From Pirellula sp. (GTDB lineage Bacteria > Planctomycetota > Planctomycetia > Pirellulales > PNKZ01), in NCBI GenBank assembly GCA_013822735.1, contig PNKZ01000002.1, positions 1 to 64,000 of the forward strand: a DNA stretch of 64,000 nt, written 5' to 3'. A program made the translations under genes and the position numbers. The notes beneath the pieces are model-generated. The model saw only the letters and a list, made by a program, of their open reading frames with translations, did not search any database and was not told the origin of the DNA. Below are positions 44,767-54,555 of the stretch, piece by piece (position 1 is the stretch's first letter; every line of letters begins with the position of its first letter).

Positions 44767-45981
44767 CTACGACGTACCGTCGGCTGCGATTTCCGGTTCG
44801 AGGACGAGCAGCGTCAACTCCGGCGGGCAGAAGAACCGCAGCGGCAGCTTTCCGGACGTCCCTCGGCCGACGTGCATCACCGTCGGCGGTTCGTGGAACA
44901 CGCCGCACGCGTAGTGTGCTCCATGCACGCTGGGAGCGAGAATCGGCCCGAGCGGCGGGATCTGGATTTGCCCGCCGTGCACATGGCCGGCCAGCATCAA
45001 ATCGAAATCGTATTGCCGCGCCCAGGGAAGTTCGTCGGGGGTGTGGGCCAGCAAAAGCCGGAACGATTCGACGTTGCGCGGACGCAGCGGCGGATCGGGC
45101 AGAGGCGGCGGACCGAGCCAGGGAAGCTCGTTGCCGGCGAGGAGGGAGTCGATGCCGCGAATCTCGATCCGGCGGCACGCGGCCCCGAGGTTCACGAGGC
45201 CCGACTCGACGAGCACCTGCCGCGTACGCTCGTGATCGATCCGGATGTCGTGATTGCCCAGCACGAAGTAGGTGCCGTACTGCGCTCGCAGGCTGCCGAG
45301 GGTGCCGGGGAGCCAGTCCCAACACGGCGTCTTTTCCACGAGGTCGCCCGTCAGCGCGATGAGGTCGGGCTCCAACGCGTGCGTGAGCTCGACGAAGTAT
45401 TCGTAGATTCGCCGATCGAGTTCGCCGGTCAGGTGCAAGTCGGAAAGATGCGCGATGCGCAGGCCCGCGAGCGCCGCGGGAAGTCGGGGAATGCGCAACC
45501 GCTTCGTATGCACGGCGAGCTGCAGCGCCTGATTGCCGGGGATGGACGTCAGGAGGCGCGCGCGGAGCGAATGCACGTGCGGCGCTTTGGTTTCTTTGCG
45601 CAGGTCAAGAAGCCGACGCTCGTCGCTTAGTAGCACGTCCGCTTCGCGAAACGTCAGACGCCGCACGAGCCACGGCACGAAGCCCACCACGGTATTGACC
45701 ACGCAAACGGCGACGTACGTGCGCCAGACCGGCGACAGCGGCAGATCGAGCCGTTGCAATAGTTCGGGCAGCGCGTAACCGCTGGCCGATCCGATGCGCA
45801 CGCCGGCCCAAACCAGCGCGACCGCCGCGCCGCCGACGAGCCAAGTATCCAGAGCGCGCGTGATGAGCTTGAGCTTGTGCTGGTCCATCAGCCGAGCGTG
45901 CAGCACGTTACTCAGCCACAATAGCCACGACACGTGGCCGGCAATGCCGAGAAGTGCGAGCCAAGCAAAGGGGTCGATCAT
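44767..45981 (-). CDS. Membrane-anchored metallophosphoesterase (YaeI-like)
   Basis: The 404-residue protein has N-terminal membrane segments (about 5-25, 45-65 and 88-105), then a calcineurin-like domain. Metal-binding motifs are IAHLSDLHLTGELD (~174-187), ALTGDLVE, FVLGNHDIR, LLLAHTPDE and LAGHVHGGQIQIP. The C-terminal GGQ-type ending is characteristic of YaeI/YkuE proteins, which are membrane phosphoesterases, some hydrolysing UDP-sugar-lipid substrates. The true substrate is not known. It is downstream of the PAS-GAF-REC gene with a 52-base gap. Confidence 0.9.
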   Translation of the reverse strand: MIDPFAWLALLGIAGHVSWLLWLSNVLHARLMDQHKLKLITRALDTWLVGGAAVALVWAGVRIGSASGYALPELLQRLDLPLSPVWRTYVAVCVVNTVVGFVPWLVRRLTFREADVLLSDERRLLDLRKETKAPHVHSLRARLLTSIPGNQALQLAVHTKRLRIPRLPAALAGLRIAHLSDLHLTGELDRRIYEYFVELTHALEPDLIALTGDLVEKTPCWDWLPGTLGSLRAQYGTYFVLGNHDIRIDHERTRQVLVESGLVNLGAACRRIEIRGIDSLLAGNELPWLGPPPLPDPPLRPRNVESFRLLLAHTPDELPWARQYDFDLMLAGHVHGGQIQIPPLGPILAPSVHGAHYACGVFHEPPTVMHVGRGTSGKLPLRFFCPPELTLLVLEPEIAADGTS

Positions 45982-46033
45982 CCGCAGTATTGCCCGCTCG
46001 AAAACGGCGCGCTCGAAGTCGGCGGGAGCGGTG

Positions 46034-47725
46034 TTACGTTAAGAAACGCTCGACCGTGTCGAGCAATTGGTCCAGGCGGAACGGCTTATAAAGCACCGCC
46101 TTCAGGCCGGCTTGTCGCGCCTTCACGATCGAATGTCCCGGATCCCAACCGAAGCCCGACATGAGCACCAGCGGCACCGGGTCGATCAATTCGCCGAGCT
46201 TCATCATCACGTCGTACCCGGTCATGTCGGGGAGGCGTACGTCCGAGATGATCACGTCGTACGGATGGGCCTTCGAAATGTTGCGAACCATGCAGACCGC
46301 CTCGGCGCCGTCATGCGCGGTTTCGACGACGCAGCCGTAGCGTTCGAGCAACTGGTGTGCGGCGGTGCGGACCGTATCATCGGCGTCGACCACGAGCACT
46401 TGTCGCCCGCGCATCCGCGGCCGATCGGGGCCCATCGTCCCTTGCGGCAGGGCTTGGCTCGGCGCCATCTTCTGGCCGACCTTCTGGATCACTTGCTTGA
46501 TGTCGCGGGCATTGCGCAAGATGCGCTGGAGCCGCTCCGCTACGTCGGGCTCGTGGCCGATGTAGCGTTCCATGATGTTCACGGCGTCGTTCAGAATATC
46601 GTCGACCGGCAACGCGACGGCGCTATGGATCGCCTCGACGCTCATCGCAGCGGCGCCGGCCCGTTCGACGACGAGCAATTCGAGCGTATTCAGCGCCACG
46701 GCGACGTCGCGGGCGAAAATCTCGAGGAACTGCTGATCGTTGTCGCCGAAGGCCCGCGGCTCCGGACTTTCGACGTTAAACGTGCCGATCACTTCTTCGT
46801 GCAACAGCAGCGGCACCGTCAGCGAGCTGCGACCGCCGTGCGCCCCTTCGATATAGAGCGGGTCGGAGGTCGTGTCTTCGCAGAGGTAACTTTTGCGCGT
46901 GGCGGCGACGAAGCCGGTGACGCCGTTCCCCTTCGGCTCGGCAAACAACTCGCGCTGCGAAGCCTCGGCCGACATGCCCACCGCCAAGAGCGGCTCCAGC
47001 CGGCCGGTCTTCGCGTCGAGCAGGCGAATTTCGATGATGTCGAAATTCAGCAACTGCCGCGCGTAGTGCAGGATGTTGAGCTTGAGCAGTTCGATCCGCT
47101 CGTCGATCGTCATGCGGAAGAGTTCTTCCGGCGACAAGTTCGCAAGCTCGACCCCGGCTTTGTGAATGGCGGCGAGCTTCTGCTGCTGCACGACTTCTTG
47201 CGTTACGTCGCGGAGCGTAACGATCAATCGTTTCGCGGCGCCTTCTCCCATGGGAGCGGCATGCACGCGATAGAAGCTTTCTTTCGAGTGCAGCGTCGAA
47301 CTGCTGGCCTTGCCCGAGGCGCGTGCCGTGTTGAAGGGGCACATGTCGGGTCCGAGAATTTCGGGCCCTTGCAGGGCGCTGTAGAAACCCATGCCGACGA
47401 GCGAAGCGTGGTGCGTCCAATCGCTCAGCCGCTGATTGGCCCAGACGATCCGATTGTCGCCGTCGAGCACGACGACGCCGTCGGGCATCGAACGCAGCAT
47501 CTGCTCCGGCGTGCAACCGGAGTCGGTCATGCTCAAGTGGTCGGCGGTCATCGGGGGCGTCGCTGCGGTAGTTGCCGTCGGTGCGACGGCGGGATGTCCG
47601 TCGCCGACAACTTCAAAACGCCGCGGCTCGGCACACGGGCCGACATCGTCGTCGGACGAAACCGGTTCGACGGCACTCTTCTCAGAGGTCGCCGCAGGTT
47701 TCGCCGTTTTGGTGTGGGCACTCAA
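46034..47725 (-). CDS. PAS-GAF-receiver signalling protein
   Basis: The 563-residue protein has an N-terminal unstructured region (1-70), a PAS domain (~75-175), a GAF domain (~200-350) and a C-terminal receiver (440-563). Phospho-acceptor D495 lies in IISDVRLPDMTGYD, T/S switch S523 in LVLMSGFG and K547 in VLYKPF. Residues ~360-415 look like a kinase dimerisation helix pair but lack the H-E-x-x-x-P box, and no HATPase domain follows. It therefore cannot phosphorylate itself and needs another kinase. The start is a TTG at 47725, with GGAG upstream; ATG 47551 is an alternative. Confidence 0.88.
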   Translation of the reverse strand: MSAHTKTAKPAATSEKSAVEPVSSDDDVGPCAEPRRFEVVGDGHPAVAPTATTAATPPMTADHLSMTDSGCTPEQMLRSMPDGVVVLDGDNRIVWANQRLSDWTHHASLVGMGFYSALQGPEILGPDMCPFNTARASGKASSSTLHSKESFYRVHAAPMGEGAAKRLIVTLRDVTQEVVQQQKLAAIHKAGVELANLSPEELFRMTIDERIELLKLNILHYARQLLNFDIIEIRLLDAKTGRLEPLLAVGMSAEASQRELFAEPKGNGVTGFVAATRKSYLCEDTTSDPLYIEGAHGGRSSLTVPLLLHEEVIGTFNVESPEPRAFGDNDQQFLEIFARDVAVALNTLELLVVERAGAAAMSVEAIHSAVALPVDDILNDAVNIMERYIGHEPDVAERLQRILRNARDIKQVIQKVGQKMAPSQALPQGTMGPDRPRMRGRQVLVVDADDTVRTAAHQLLERYGCVVETAHDGAEAVCMVRNISKAHPYDVIISDVRLPDMTGYDVMMKLGELIDPVPLVLMSGFGWDPGHSIVKARQAGLKAVLYKPFRLDQLLDTVERFLT

Positions 47726-48263
47726 TTTACAGTTACTCCGCAGGGACCGGGCCGCCGCAGATCGTCGAGCCGATTGGAGTAAACCAATCAGCCTGACGGC
47801 CGCCTATCGGCTGAACGTCGCCCCGAACCCCGTACAAAGGATTATAGGGATAGCGTTTGCGACGAACAACGAATTTGCGCAGCCTCAACCATTCCATCGA
47901 CCGCCGGACGAAGACACTTTGGAAGCTTCGCGTAATGGGCTAACTTTTCCAATTGTGTCGATGTCAACGACGGGCGTTGTGACTGCTAAAGTAATCTGAG
48001 CCCCGTATTCTCCGCAACCGGAGAAGCGAACGAAGCTCGCGCAAGTCGTGCACAGATCGTTGGTCGGCAAACCGCCGAATGCGGCCCGTTCGACATGGGC
48101 GCATCGATCGTTACGAACGGCAATCGGGGACAATTCTCAGAGAAAACGCCGGCGAACTCCGATTGATTACTCGATGTCGGACGCGCTCTAAAGCGGGGCG
48201 ATGCCGCGACTTCGTCGCCGCATGCCGGCGTGCGTCCCCACGAATCGGTCGGAGTTCAATGAA
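47726..48263. other. Intergenic region without recognised features
   Basis: This spacer separates divergent genes. No repeat, tRNA or strong hairpin is visible. The short frames are not supported by ribosome binding sites or composition. Promoters for both flanking genes are expected here. Confidence 0.4.
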
Positions 48264-48497
48264 ATGTGGCGCTCGTTGTTTATCGCGGTCGGCATTTCAG
48301 CCGTTCTTTTGGGGGTGGAGTGCCTTCTCATTGATAAGGCAGTTCTCGCGCGCCGCGAAGCGCCGGCCCCGGGAATGCAAGAAGCCGTCGGGCGCAATCG
48401 AGAATTCGTACCGCCCGATTGGGCTCCGTGGAGCCTAATGTCGACCGGTGCCGTGACGGTGCTCTACTCGTTTAGCCTGCCGCGCCGCGGCGCATAG
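48264..48497 (+). CDS. Small planctomycete two-helix membrane protein
   Basis: The 77-residue protein starts MWRSLFIAVGISAVLLGVECLLIDKAVLA, with one membrane helix, and ends REFVPPDWAPWSLMSTGAVTVLYSFSLPRR, with a second. A glutamate-cysteine pair in the first helix and PPDWAPWSL before the second look conserved in style with small planctomycete proteins I recall. ATG 48264 has GGAG 13 bases upstream. The function is unknown. A longer reading starting at 48201 has no support. Confidence 0.75.
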   Translation: MWRSLFIAVGISAVLLGVECLLIDKAVLARREAPAPGMQEAVGRNREFVPPDWAPWSLMSTGAVTVLYSFSLPRRGA

Positions 48498-48549
48498 GAC
48501 GCCGCAGGCGGATAGGACACCGCCTCGCTGTCGCGATCGATGCCGTTTG

Positions 48550-50328
48550 CTACGGTTGCCGCAGCGCGTCGAAGTATTGCTTCTTCTGCTCGCGTCGTGA
48601 GCGATCGAGCGCTTGATGCTCGAGTTTCTGCGTTTCCGTGTTGCCGGCGACCGCGTCGGCTTGGCGACGGATCGTGTCGAGCACTTTGCCTTTTGCGTTA
48701 GGGCCGTCGGTCGGACCGACCGCGCGCATGGGGCCTGCACCGACATCGCCGCGGACGCGCGAATCGAAACCGCCGCCGCCGTCCGTATTCGCGCTCTCTT
48801 TGCCGAGCCCGGGACCGACGCCGCGTCCCGGCTGAAGTCCGCCGGGCTGCCGGCCTTGTTGACTCTTGCCTTGCGCCACGCCTTGTTGGCCTGCGCCGGG
48901 GCGTTGCTCTTTGCCCCCTTGTTGACCTTGCTGCGCGTCCCCCGGCTTGCCTCCGGCACACATGCCCGACTTGCATTCGGCCAAGTCGTCGAGGCTCTTT
49001 TGTAAGAGCTCGCTTTCGCCGGCTTGCTGCGCCATTTGCTCGAGTTGTTCTTGCAACGACTCGAGCGACTTCTCCGCGCCGGCATCGTCGCCGCTTTGCA
49101 TGCTTTGAGCGGCCTGTTCGAAGGAATTCTTGAGCGCCTCGAGTTCGCTGTTTTCCGCGGCCAATTGCGAAAGGCTTTCGGCCAGCGCCACCGGATCGTC
49201 ACCGCCCCGTTCGCCGGGATTGGGCGCGCCGGAGGGATTGTTCGCGTCGCCTCCTTGTTTGCCGGAGTTGCTTTGTTCGCCGCTCTTGCCTGGAGCTTCA
49301 GCCGCGTCGCGGGCCTTCTGCTCTAAGTCTTTCTGCATTTCCTTGCGCGCGTCGGCCATCTGTTCTAGCTGTTTTTGCAATTGTTCGAGCTGTTGCTCCA
49401 GTTGCTTTTTCTTTTCGGGATCGAGTTGCTTGGCCGCGAGTTCTTTGCGCAGCTGCTCGAGTTTGTCGGCCGCGCCGCGATAGTTGCCCTGGCTCAGCGC
49501 CTCGGAGAACTCGTCGGCCGGTCCCTTCTTCTTCGAACGGAGTTTGCTCAGTTCCTTCTGAAGCTGCTGCGCAGCGCCGACGTCTTTGCGCCGCTCGGCC
49601 AATTCGCTCGCCATATCGCTCAGCTGGAGCAAGGCGTCTTTTTGACCGACCTTGTCGGCGCTCTGCAGCTTCAGAGCCTCTTCTCGGAGCTTATCGAGCA
49701 ATCGTTGCGCCTCGGCGAGCTTCATCAGCTCCGCTTCTTTGCGTCGCTCTTCGAGCTTCTTTACGAGTTCTTTGGCGTGTTCTTGAACCTGCGCCGTCGG
49801 GGCGGCTTCCACGGTTTCGCCGGCGGGATTCGTCGTGATCTGCGGCGTAAACCAAATCGCCAAGCCGACGGCAATCGCCGCGGGTACGAGCGGCCACGCG
49901 GCACGGCGAGGAAGCGTTAGAGGAAAGGCCTGCTTGGCGTCGACCCGCTCCGCCGCGCGCTCGGCATCGAGATACACGGCCTCGGCCATCGGACTTGGTG
50001 CGGCATTATCTGCCGCGCCGGCGCGAGTCGAAAGCGCGCTGGAGAGCCGTTCCTGCAGGCCGCACCGTTTGTCGAGTTCGACGGCCGTTTGCAAATGGGC
50101 CGGCCGCGTGGCAATGCTCCAAACCAACGCGGCACCGAGCGTCGCACCCGTTGCCGCACCGAGCAAAGTCGACCACGCGGGCCCGCTCACCATGTACTTG
50201 CCCGCCACGATGGCCGCGGCCGCCGCTAGGAACGACACCGTCGCACACCAGGGCAACGCGCGTACAAATCGCACGAGCATCCAACGACGCTGTGCGGCGG
50301 CGATCCGGCGATCGAGGGACGACGACAT
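48550..50328 (-). CDS. Membrane-anchored coiled-coil protein with low-complexity tail
   Basis: The 592-residue protein has two or three N-terminal membrane segments (~28-42, 50-70 and 141-161). A long charged helical section follows (~175-390), rich in K-E-L-E-Q repeats such as DKLEQLRKELAAKQLDPEKKKQ, predicting an extended coiled coil. A glycine/glutamine-rich tail (QQGQQGGKEQRPGAGQQG) ends near a conserved-looking QKLEHQALDRSRREQKKQYFD. Planctomycetes carry similar DUF4175-like proteins of unknown function, often next to batA/aerotolerance genes, which are not seen here. GGAGG precedes the ATG at 50328. Confidence 0.8.
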   Translation of the reverse strand: MSSSLDRRIAAAQRRWMLVRFVRALPWCATVSFLAAAAAIVAGKYMVSGPAWSTLLGAATGATLGAALVWSIATRPAHLQTAVELDKRCGLQERLSSALSTRAGAADNAAPSPMAEAVYLDAERAAERVDAKQAFPLTLPRRAAWPLVPAAIAVGLAIWFTPQITTNPAGETVEAAPTAQVQEHAKELVKKLEERRKEAELMKLAEAQRLLDKLREEALKLQSADKVGQKDALLQLSDMASELAERRKDVGAAQQLQKELSKLRSKKKGPADEFSEALSQGNYRGAADKLEQLRKELAAKQLDPEKKKQLEQQLEQLQKQLEQMADARKEMQKDLEQKARDAAEAPGKSGEQSNSGKQGGDANNPSGAPNPGERGGDDPVALAESLSQLAAENSELEALKNSFEQAAQSMQSGDDAGAEKSLESLQEQLEQMAQQAGESELLQKSLDDLAECKSGMCAGGKPGDAQQGQQGGKEQRPGAGQQGVAQGKSQQGRQPGGLQPGRGVGPGLGKESANTDGGGGFDSRVRGDVGAGPMRAVGPTDGPNAKGKVLDTIRRQADAVAGNTETQKLEHQALDRSRREQKKQYFDALRQP

Positions 50329-50578
50329 ACGGCCTCCGGGCGACGGCAGAAGTGATCCTCTAACGATTGTAGCCGCTTCCCGACCGAAAGTGAGCGTCGG
50401 CGTAAGGGAAGTCGGGATTCGCCGCGGAAAACAGCGAGGAAACACCGCTCTCCGCACAATCGCGGCTGCGCCGTATAATAGAGTGTCGGAAGTCGATTGC
50501 GGGCGGGGGCCGTGGCCGGCCCGGCTAAGCCCGATAGGCACTCCAGTTCTACGTCTCTAGTCTTCAGTCTTGCTTGCC

Positions 50579-51022
50579 ATGCATGACGTCGCCGCCAAAT
50601 CCGTCGCCCTTCCGTCGCCCGTGGATCGTCCGTCGGCCGATGTGGTGATCTACGACGGCGAATGCAAATTCTGCACGGCGTCGGTCGAGCGTTTGGCTCG
50701 CTTCGATCGCCGAGGACTGCTCGCGTTCATCTCATTGCACGAGCCGCTCGTGGCCGAACGCTGGCCGGAGCTTTCGCACGACGACATGATGCAGTACGTC
50801 TACCTCTGCACTGCCGACGGTCAAAAGTATCGCGGCGCGGAAGTCTTCCAGTATCTAAGCACGCGCATGCCGCAGTTCTATCTGCTGGCGCCGGTGCTGC
50901 ACTTTCCCGGCCTGATGCCTCTCTGGCAAATGTTCTATCGCGCGTTTGCCAAGCGACGATACCGCTTCGGACGGATCGAAAGCTGCACCGACGGCAGTTG
51001 CAAGATTCCCGCCCGCCGCTAA
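50579..51022 (+). CDS. DCC-family thiol-disulfide oxidoreductase (DUF393)
   Basis: The 147-residue protein carries the DCC motif in VVIYDGECKFCTASVERL (D-x-x-C-x-x-C), where a thioredoxin-like redox pair is expected. It then has CTADGQKYRGAEVFQYL and a C-terminal aromatic segment FYRAFAKRRYRFG. DUF393 proteins are small putative oxidoreductases whose partners are unknown. The in-frame TTG at 50570 is an alternative start to the ATG at 50579. It is divergent from the coiled-coil gene. Confidence 0.88.
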   Translation: MHDVAAKSVALPSPVDRPSADVVIYDGECKFCTASVERLARFDRRGLLAFISLHEPLVAERWPELSHDDMMQYVYLCTADGQKYRGAEVFQYLSTRMPQFYLLAPVLHFPGLMPLWQMFYRAFAKRRYRFGRIESCTDGSCKIPARR

Positions 51023-51244
51023 CGGCGCCATGGTGATTCGGTCCGGGCGATGCGCGGCAATTCGCCTCAGTGAGTCCGAAAATGGATGCACCTAGCGGAA
51101 TTGCGGGGGAGTTCGGGCGGCGAATTTTCTCCTCGTTCCGGCTATAATCGAACGTTCGTCGGGCCGGGCATTCTCGGAAGCGCCTCGCGCGACGAACTCC
51201 CGCCTTACGCTTCGCCTCCGCATCCTCGCGAATTACTCTCGCCT

Positions 51245-54200
51245 ATGCGACATCTCTTTCTGTTAACGGCCGCCGTTTCGTGGAGCGCCGCATCGACGGC
51301 CCTGGGCGCGGACGCTCCGAAGCCGAGCGAAGCCGCGCCGTCTGTATCTGCGGAACACGCGAAGTTGTTCGATCAGCAGATCAAGCCGATCTTGGCCCGC
51401 CATTGCTTTCAGTGCCACAGCCACGCGGCCGGCAAAGACAACGGCGGACTGATGCTCGACGCGCGCAGCTCGATGCTCGCCGGCGGCGACAGCGGCACGG
51501 CCCTGGTGCCGGGCAATCCGGAAGAGAGCCTGCTGATCACGGCCGTGAAGTATGAGGAAGATTATCCTCGCATGCCGCCGAAGGGGAAAATTCCCGAGGC
51601 CGACGTCGCCGCGCTCGTCGAATGGGTGCGCATCGGTGCGCCATGGCCGGGCTCCGACAATGCAGCGGCCGCAAAGCCTCGCGAGAAAATCACCGACGAA
51701 GATCGCAAGTATTGGGCCTTCCAACCCGTGACGCATCCGAAGCCGCCGGAAGTTGCCGATGCAGCGTGGCGTGCGAACCCGATCGATCGCTTCATTCGCG
51801 CCCGACTCGACGCCGAAGGTTTGCAGCCTTCTCCCCCGGCGGAAAAGGGTGCGCTTTTGCGTCGGGTCTATTTCGACTTGGTCGGGCTGCCGCCGTCGGC
51901 CGAGGAGATCGACGAGTTCGTGCGCGACGACGCTCCCGACGCCTACGAAAAGGCCGTCGATCGGTTGTTGGCGAGCCCGCGCTACGGCGAGCGTTGGGCG
52001 CGGCACTGGCTCGACTTGGTGCGTTACGCCGAATCGGACGGCTACCGCATCGACGACTATCGGCCCGACGCGTGGCGCTATCGCGATTACGTCATTCGGT
52101 CGTTCAACGCCGACAAGCCGTATGACCAATTCGTCCGCGAGCAACTCGCCGGCGATGAACTTGCGCCGGACGATCCGGAAGCGCTCTTGGCGACGAACTA
52201 CCTGACGCTCGGCATCTACGAATACAACAACCGCGATGTTCGTACCCAATGGTCGAACATGCTCAACGACGTGACGGACGTGACGTCGGACGTGTTTATG
52301 GGACTCGGCCTGGGGTGTGCACGATGCCACGACCACAAGTTCGACCCGATCTTGCAGAAGGACTATTTCGCACTGCAGGCGTTTCTCGCACCGATGCAGC
52401 CGACGCACGACCTGCCGCTGGCGACGCGCGCCGAGCAGGCCGAATACCGCAAGCGTCTGGCCGCGTGGGAGAAGGACGCCGCTAAGATTCTGGCTGATAT
52501 CGAAGCCGTCGAAGCACCGGCCCGCGAGAAGGCGGCAAAGTCGGCGATCGAGAAGTTTCCGGAAGACATCCAAGACATTTTGAATCGGCCAATCGACAAG
52601 CGAACGCCGCTCGAGAAGCAAATCGGTGCGTTGGCCTACCGCCAAGTGCAGTACGACTACGATCGCTTAGACCGTGTTTTTAAGGACGCGCAAAAGCAGA
52701 AGCTGGTGGAGTTACGCAAGCAACTATCGGCTCATGCCGCGAAGAAGCCCGAGCCGCTGCCGACGGCGTGGACGGTTCGCGACGTGGATGCCGAAGCCCC
52801 GCCGGTGACCATTCCGAAGAAAGGGAACGACTCGATCGAGCCGGCGTTTTTGACGGTGCTCGGTCACGCGCCGCCGAAGATTGCACCGCCGCCCGCCGTA
52901 AAAAAGCTCGGCGAGAAGTCGACGGGCCGCCGCACGGCGCTGGCCGAGTGGCTCACTAAGGCCGACAATCCGTTGACGGCGCGCGTGATGGTGAATCGCG
53001 TTTGGCAGTATCACTTCGGTCGCGGCATCGTGACGACCTCGAGCGATTTCGGCCGCTTGGGAGAGAAGCCGTCGCACCCGGAATTGCTCGATTGGCTCGC
53101 GTCGGAGTTTGTCGAACAGGGCTGGCATTTGAAGCCGCTCCATCGGCAGATCGTGCTTTCGCAAACGTATCGGCAATCGGCCTTGGCCCCGGCGCCGCAG
53201 GCCGCGCTCTTGAAAGACCCGGAGAATCGCCTGCTGTGGCGGATGTCGAACCGCCGGCTCGATGCAGAGCAAGTTCGCGACGCGCTGCTCGCGGCCACGG
53301 GCAAGCTCGACCTGACCGAAGGGGGCCCGGCGGCGGATTTCTCGAAGCCGCGTCGTTCGATCTATAGCCGCGTGCTCCGGAATTCGCACGACCCGCTGTT
53401 GGAAGTGTTTGACGCGCCTGAAGGGTTTCAGAGTGCCGCTGGGCGCAACGTAACGACGACGCCGACGCAAGCGCTCTTGATGATCAACAGCAATTACATG
53501 CTGGATCAAGCCGCGGAGTTGGCTGAACGGATCGACCGTGAGCATCCGTCGAACGACGCGACCGGCAAGATCGACGCCGCGTTCCGTTTGGTCTTTGGCC
53601 GGCCGCCGCGCGACGACGAGCGTTCGCTGGCTGCGGAGTTTCTCAAGCAGCAGGCCGCGCGCATCCATCCCGACGATCCTCCGCCGCCGGTCGTGCAGCT
53701 CGACAAGATTCCGTTTCGCGACGGCAGCGCCGTCGTAATGCAGCCGTCCGGACCGATGCGCCGCGCGGAAGTTCCGGAGAGCAAGAAGTTGCCGAACGGC
53801 GACTTTACGCTCGAGGCGTTCGTCGTGCTGCGCAGCACCTACGACGACGCTAACGTTCGCACCATCGCGGCACACTGGAGCGGCGATAAAGCAAAGCCGG
53901 GCTGGTCGCTCGGCGTGACGAGTCGCAAATCGCAATTCAAGCCGCAGATGCTTGTGTTGCAACTGTGGGGGGAAGACGCCGAGGGGGAGAAGGCCTATGA
54001 GCCGATCTTCTCCAGCCTCAACGTGCAATTGAACAAGCCGTACTTCGTGGCCGTGAGCGTGAAGCTCCGCGACACGGAGCCGACCGGGGTCACATTCTTC
54101 GCGAAGGATCTTTCCAATGACGACGAACCGATGCTCATTTCGCAGAACTCGCATCGCATCGTGAAGATTCCCGAAGAGCGGGGCATGTTCACCATCGGCG

Positions 54201-54499
54201 GCTGCGGCGATCGGGCCTATAGCAAAGTATGGGACGGTCTCGTCGACGACGTGCGACTTTCAGCAACTGCGCTACGCGGCGAACAATTGCTGTTAACCGC
54301 TGAACAGTTGGGCCCGAAGACCGTCGGCTTTTGGGAATTCGAACCGCAAGCGGGCGTGTTCAAAGACACGTCGGCCAACAAGCTCGATATCCAGTTCAAG
54401 GCCCCGAAGCACAAAGCGGAAATCCCGCCCGAACGCCAAGCCTGGCTCGACTTCTGCCACGTGCTGCTGAATGCGAATGAGTTTTTGTATGTGGATTGA
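51245..54499 (+). CDS. PSCyt1/DUF1549/DUF1553 planctomycete protein with inserted LamG-like domain
   Basis: The 1,084-residue protein has a signal peptide, then a cytochrome-like PSCyt1 domain with a heme-binding C54-x-x-C57-H58. DUF1549 occupies ~175-385 (NPIDRFIRARLDAEGLQ to ARHWLDLVRYAESDGY) and DUF1553 begins near 560 (LAEWLTKADNPLTARVMVNR). Residues ~815-1060 form a concanavalin/LamG-like domain (LPNGDFTLEAFVVLRST, GLVDDVRLSATALRGEQLL). The usual DUF1553 ending FCHVLLNANEFLYVD follows at 1070-1084, so the LamG is inserted in the domain's C-terminal part. ATG 51245 is chosen; the earlier frame lacks a signal. Confidence 0.93.
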   Translation: MRHLFLLTAAVSWSAASTALGADAPKPSEAAPSVSAEHAKLFDQQIKPILARHCFQCHSHAAGKDNGGLMLDARSSMLAGGDSGTALVPGNPEESLLITAVKYEEDYPRMPPKGKIPEADVAALVEWVRIGAPWPGSDNAAAAKPREKITDEDRKYWAFQPVTHPKPPEVADAAWRANPIDRFIRARLDAEGLQPSPPAEKGALLRRVYFDLVGLPPSAEEIDEFVRDDAPDAYEKAVDRLLASPRYGERWARHWLDLVRYAESDGYRIDDYRPDAWRYRDYVIRSFNADKPYDQFVREQLAGDELAPDDPEALLATNYLTLGIYEYNNRDVRTQWSNMLNDVTDVTSDVFMGLGLGCARCHDHKFDPILQKDYFALQAFLAPMQPTHDLPLATRAEQAEYRKRLAAWEKDAAKILADIEAVEAPAREKAAKSAIEKFPEDIQDILNRPIDKRTPLEKQIGALAYRQVQYDYDRLDRVFKDAQKQKLVELRKQLSAHAAKKPEPLPTAWTVRDVDAEAPPVTIPKKGNDSIEPAFLTVLGHAPPKIAPPPAVKKLGEKSTGRRTALAEWLTKADNPLTARVMVNRVWQYHFGRGIVTTSSDFGRLGEKPSHPELLDWLASEFVEQGWHLKPLHRQIVLSQTYRQSALAPAPQAALLKDPENRLLWRMSNRRLDAEQVRDALLAATGKLDLTEGGPAADFSKPRRSIYSRVLRNSHDPLLEVFDAPEGFQSAAGRNVTTTPTQALLMINSNYMLDQAAELAERIDREHPSNDATGKIDAAFRLVFGRPPRDDERSLAAEFLKQQAARIHPDDPPPPVVQLDKIPFRDGSAVVMQPSGPMRRAEVPESKKLPNGDFTLEAFVVLRSTYDDANVRTIAAHWSGDKAKPGWSLGVTSRKSQFKPQMLVLQLWGEDAEGEKAYEPIFSSLNVQLNKPYFVAVSVKLRDTEPTGVTFFAKDLSNDDEPMLISQNSHRIVKIPEERGMFTIGGCGDRAYSKVWDGLVDDVRLSATALRGEQLLLTAEQLGPKTVGFWEFEPQAGVFKDTSANKLDIQFKAPKHKAEIPPERQAWLDFCHVLLNANEFLYVD

Positions 54500-54502
54500 A
54501 AA

Positions 54503-54534
54503 GGGGTCAGGGGTGAGGGGCCAGGGGTCAGTAA
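54503..54534 (+). repeat. Left inverted repeat (32 bp) with G-quadruplex motif
   Basis: It lies four bases after the stop of the DUF1549/DUF1553 gene. It is made of four tandem heptamers of GGGG plus three bases and ends GTAA, giving four G4 tracts with 3-base loops at 54503-54527. It matches the complement of 54919-54950 at 31 of 32 positions. Confidence 0.85.
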
Positions 54535-54555
54535 CGGACAGAGTGAGCAATTAGA

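Noticed and set aside
48613-49920. Plus-strand frames opposite the coiled-coil protein gene
   Set aside because: They mirror the codon pattern of the minus-strand gene, which has domains and a good ribosome binding site.
54293-54550. Minus-strand frame beginning MLTLSVTDPWPLTPDP
   Set aside because: The similarity to the DUF1501 N-terminus comes only from the left inverted repeat; the rest is antisense to the LamG-like region.
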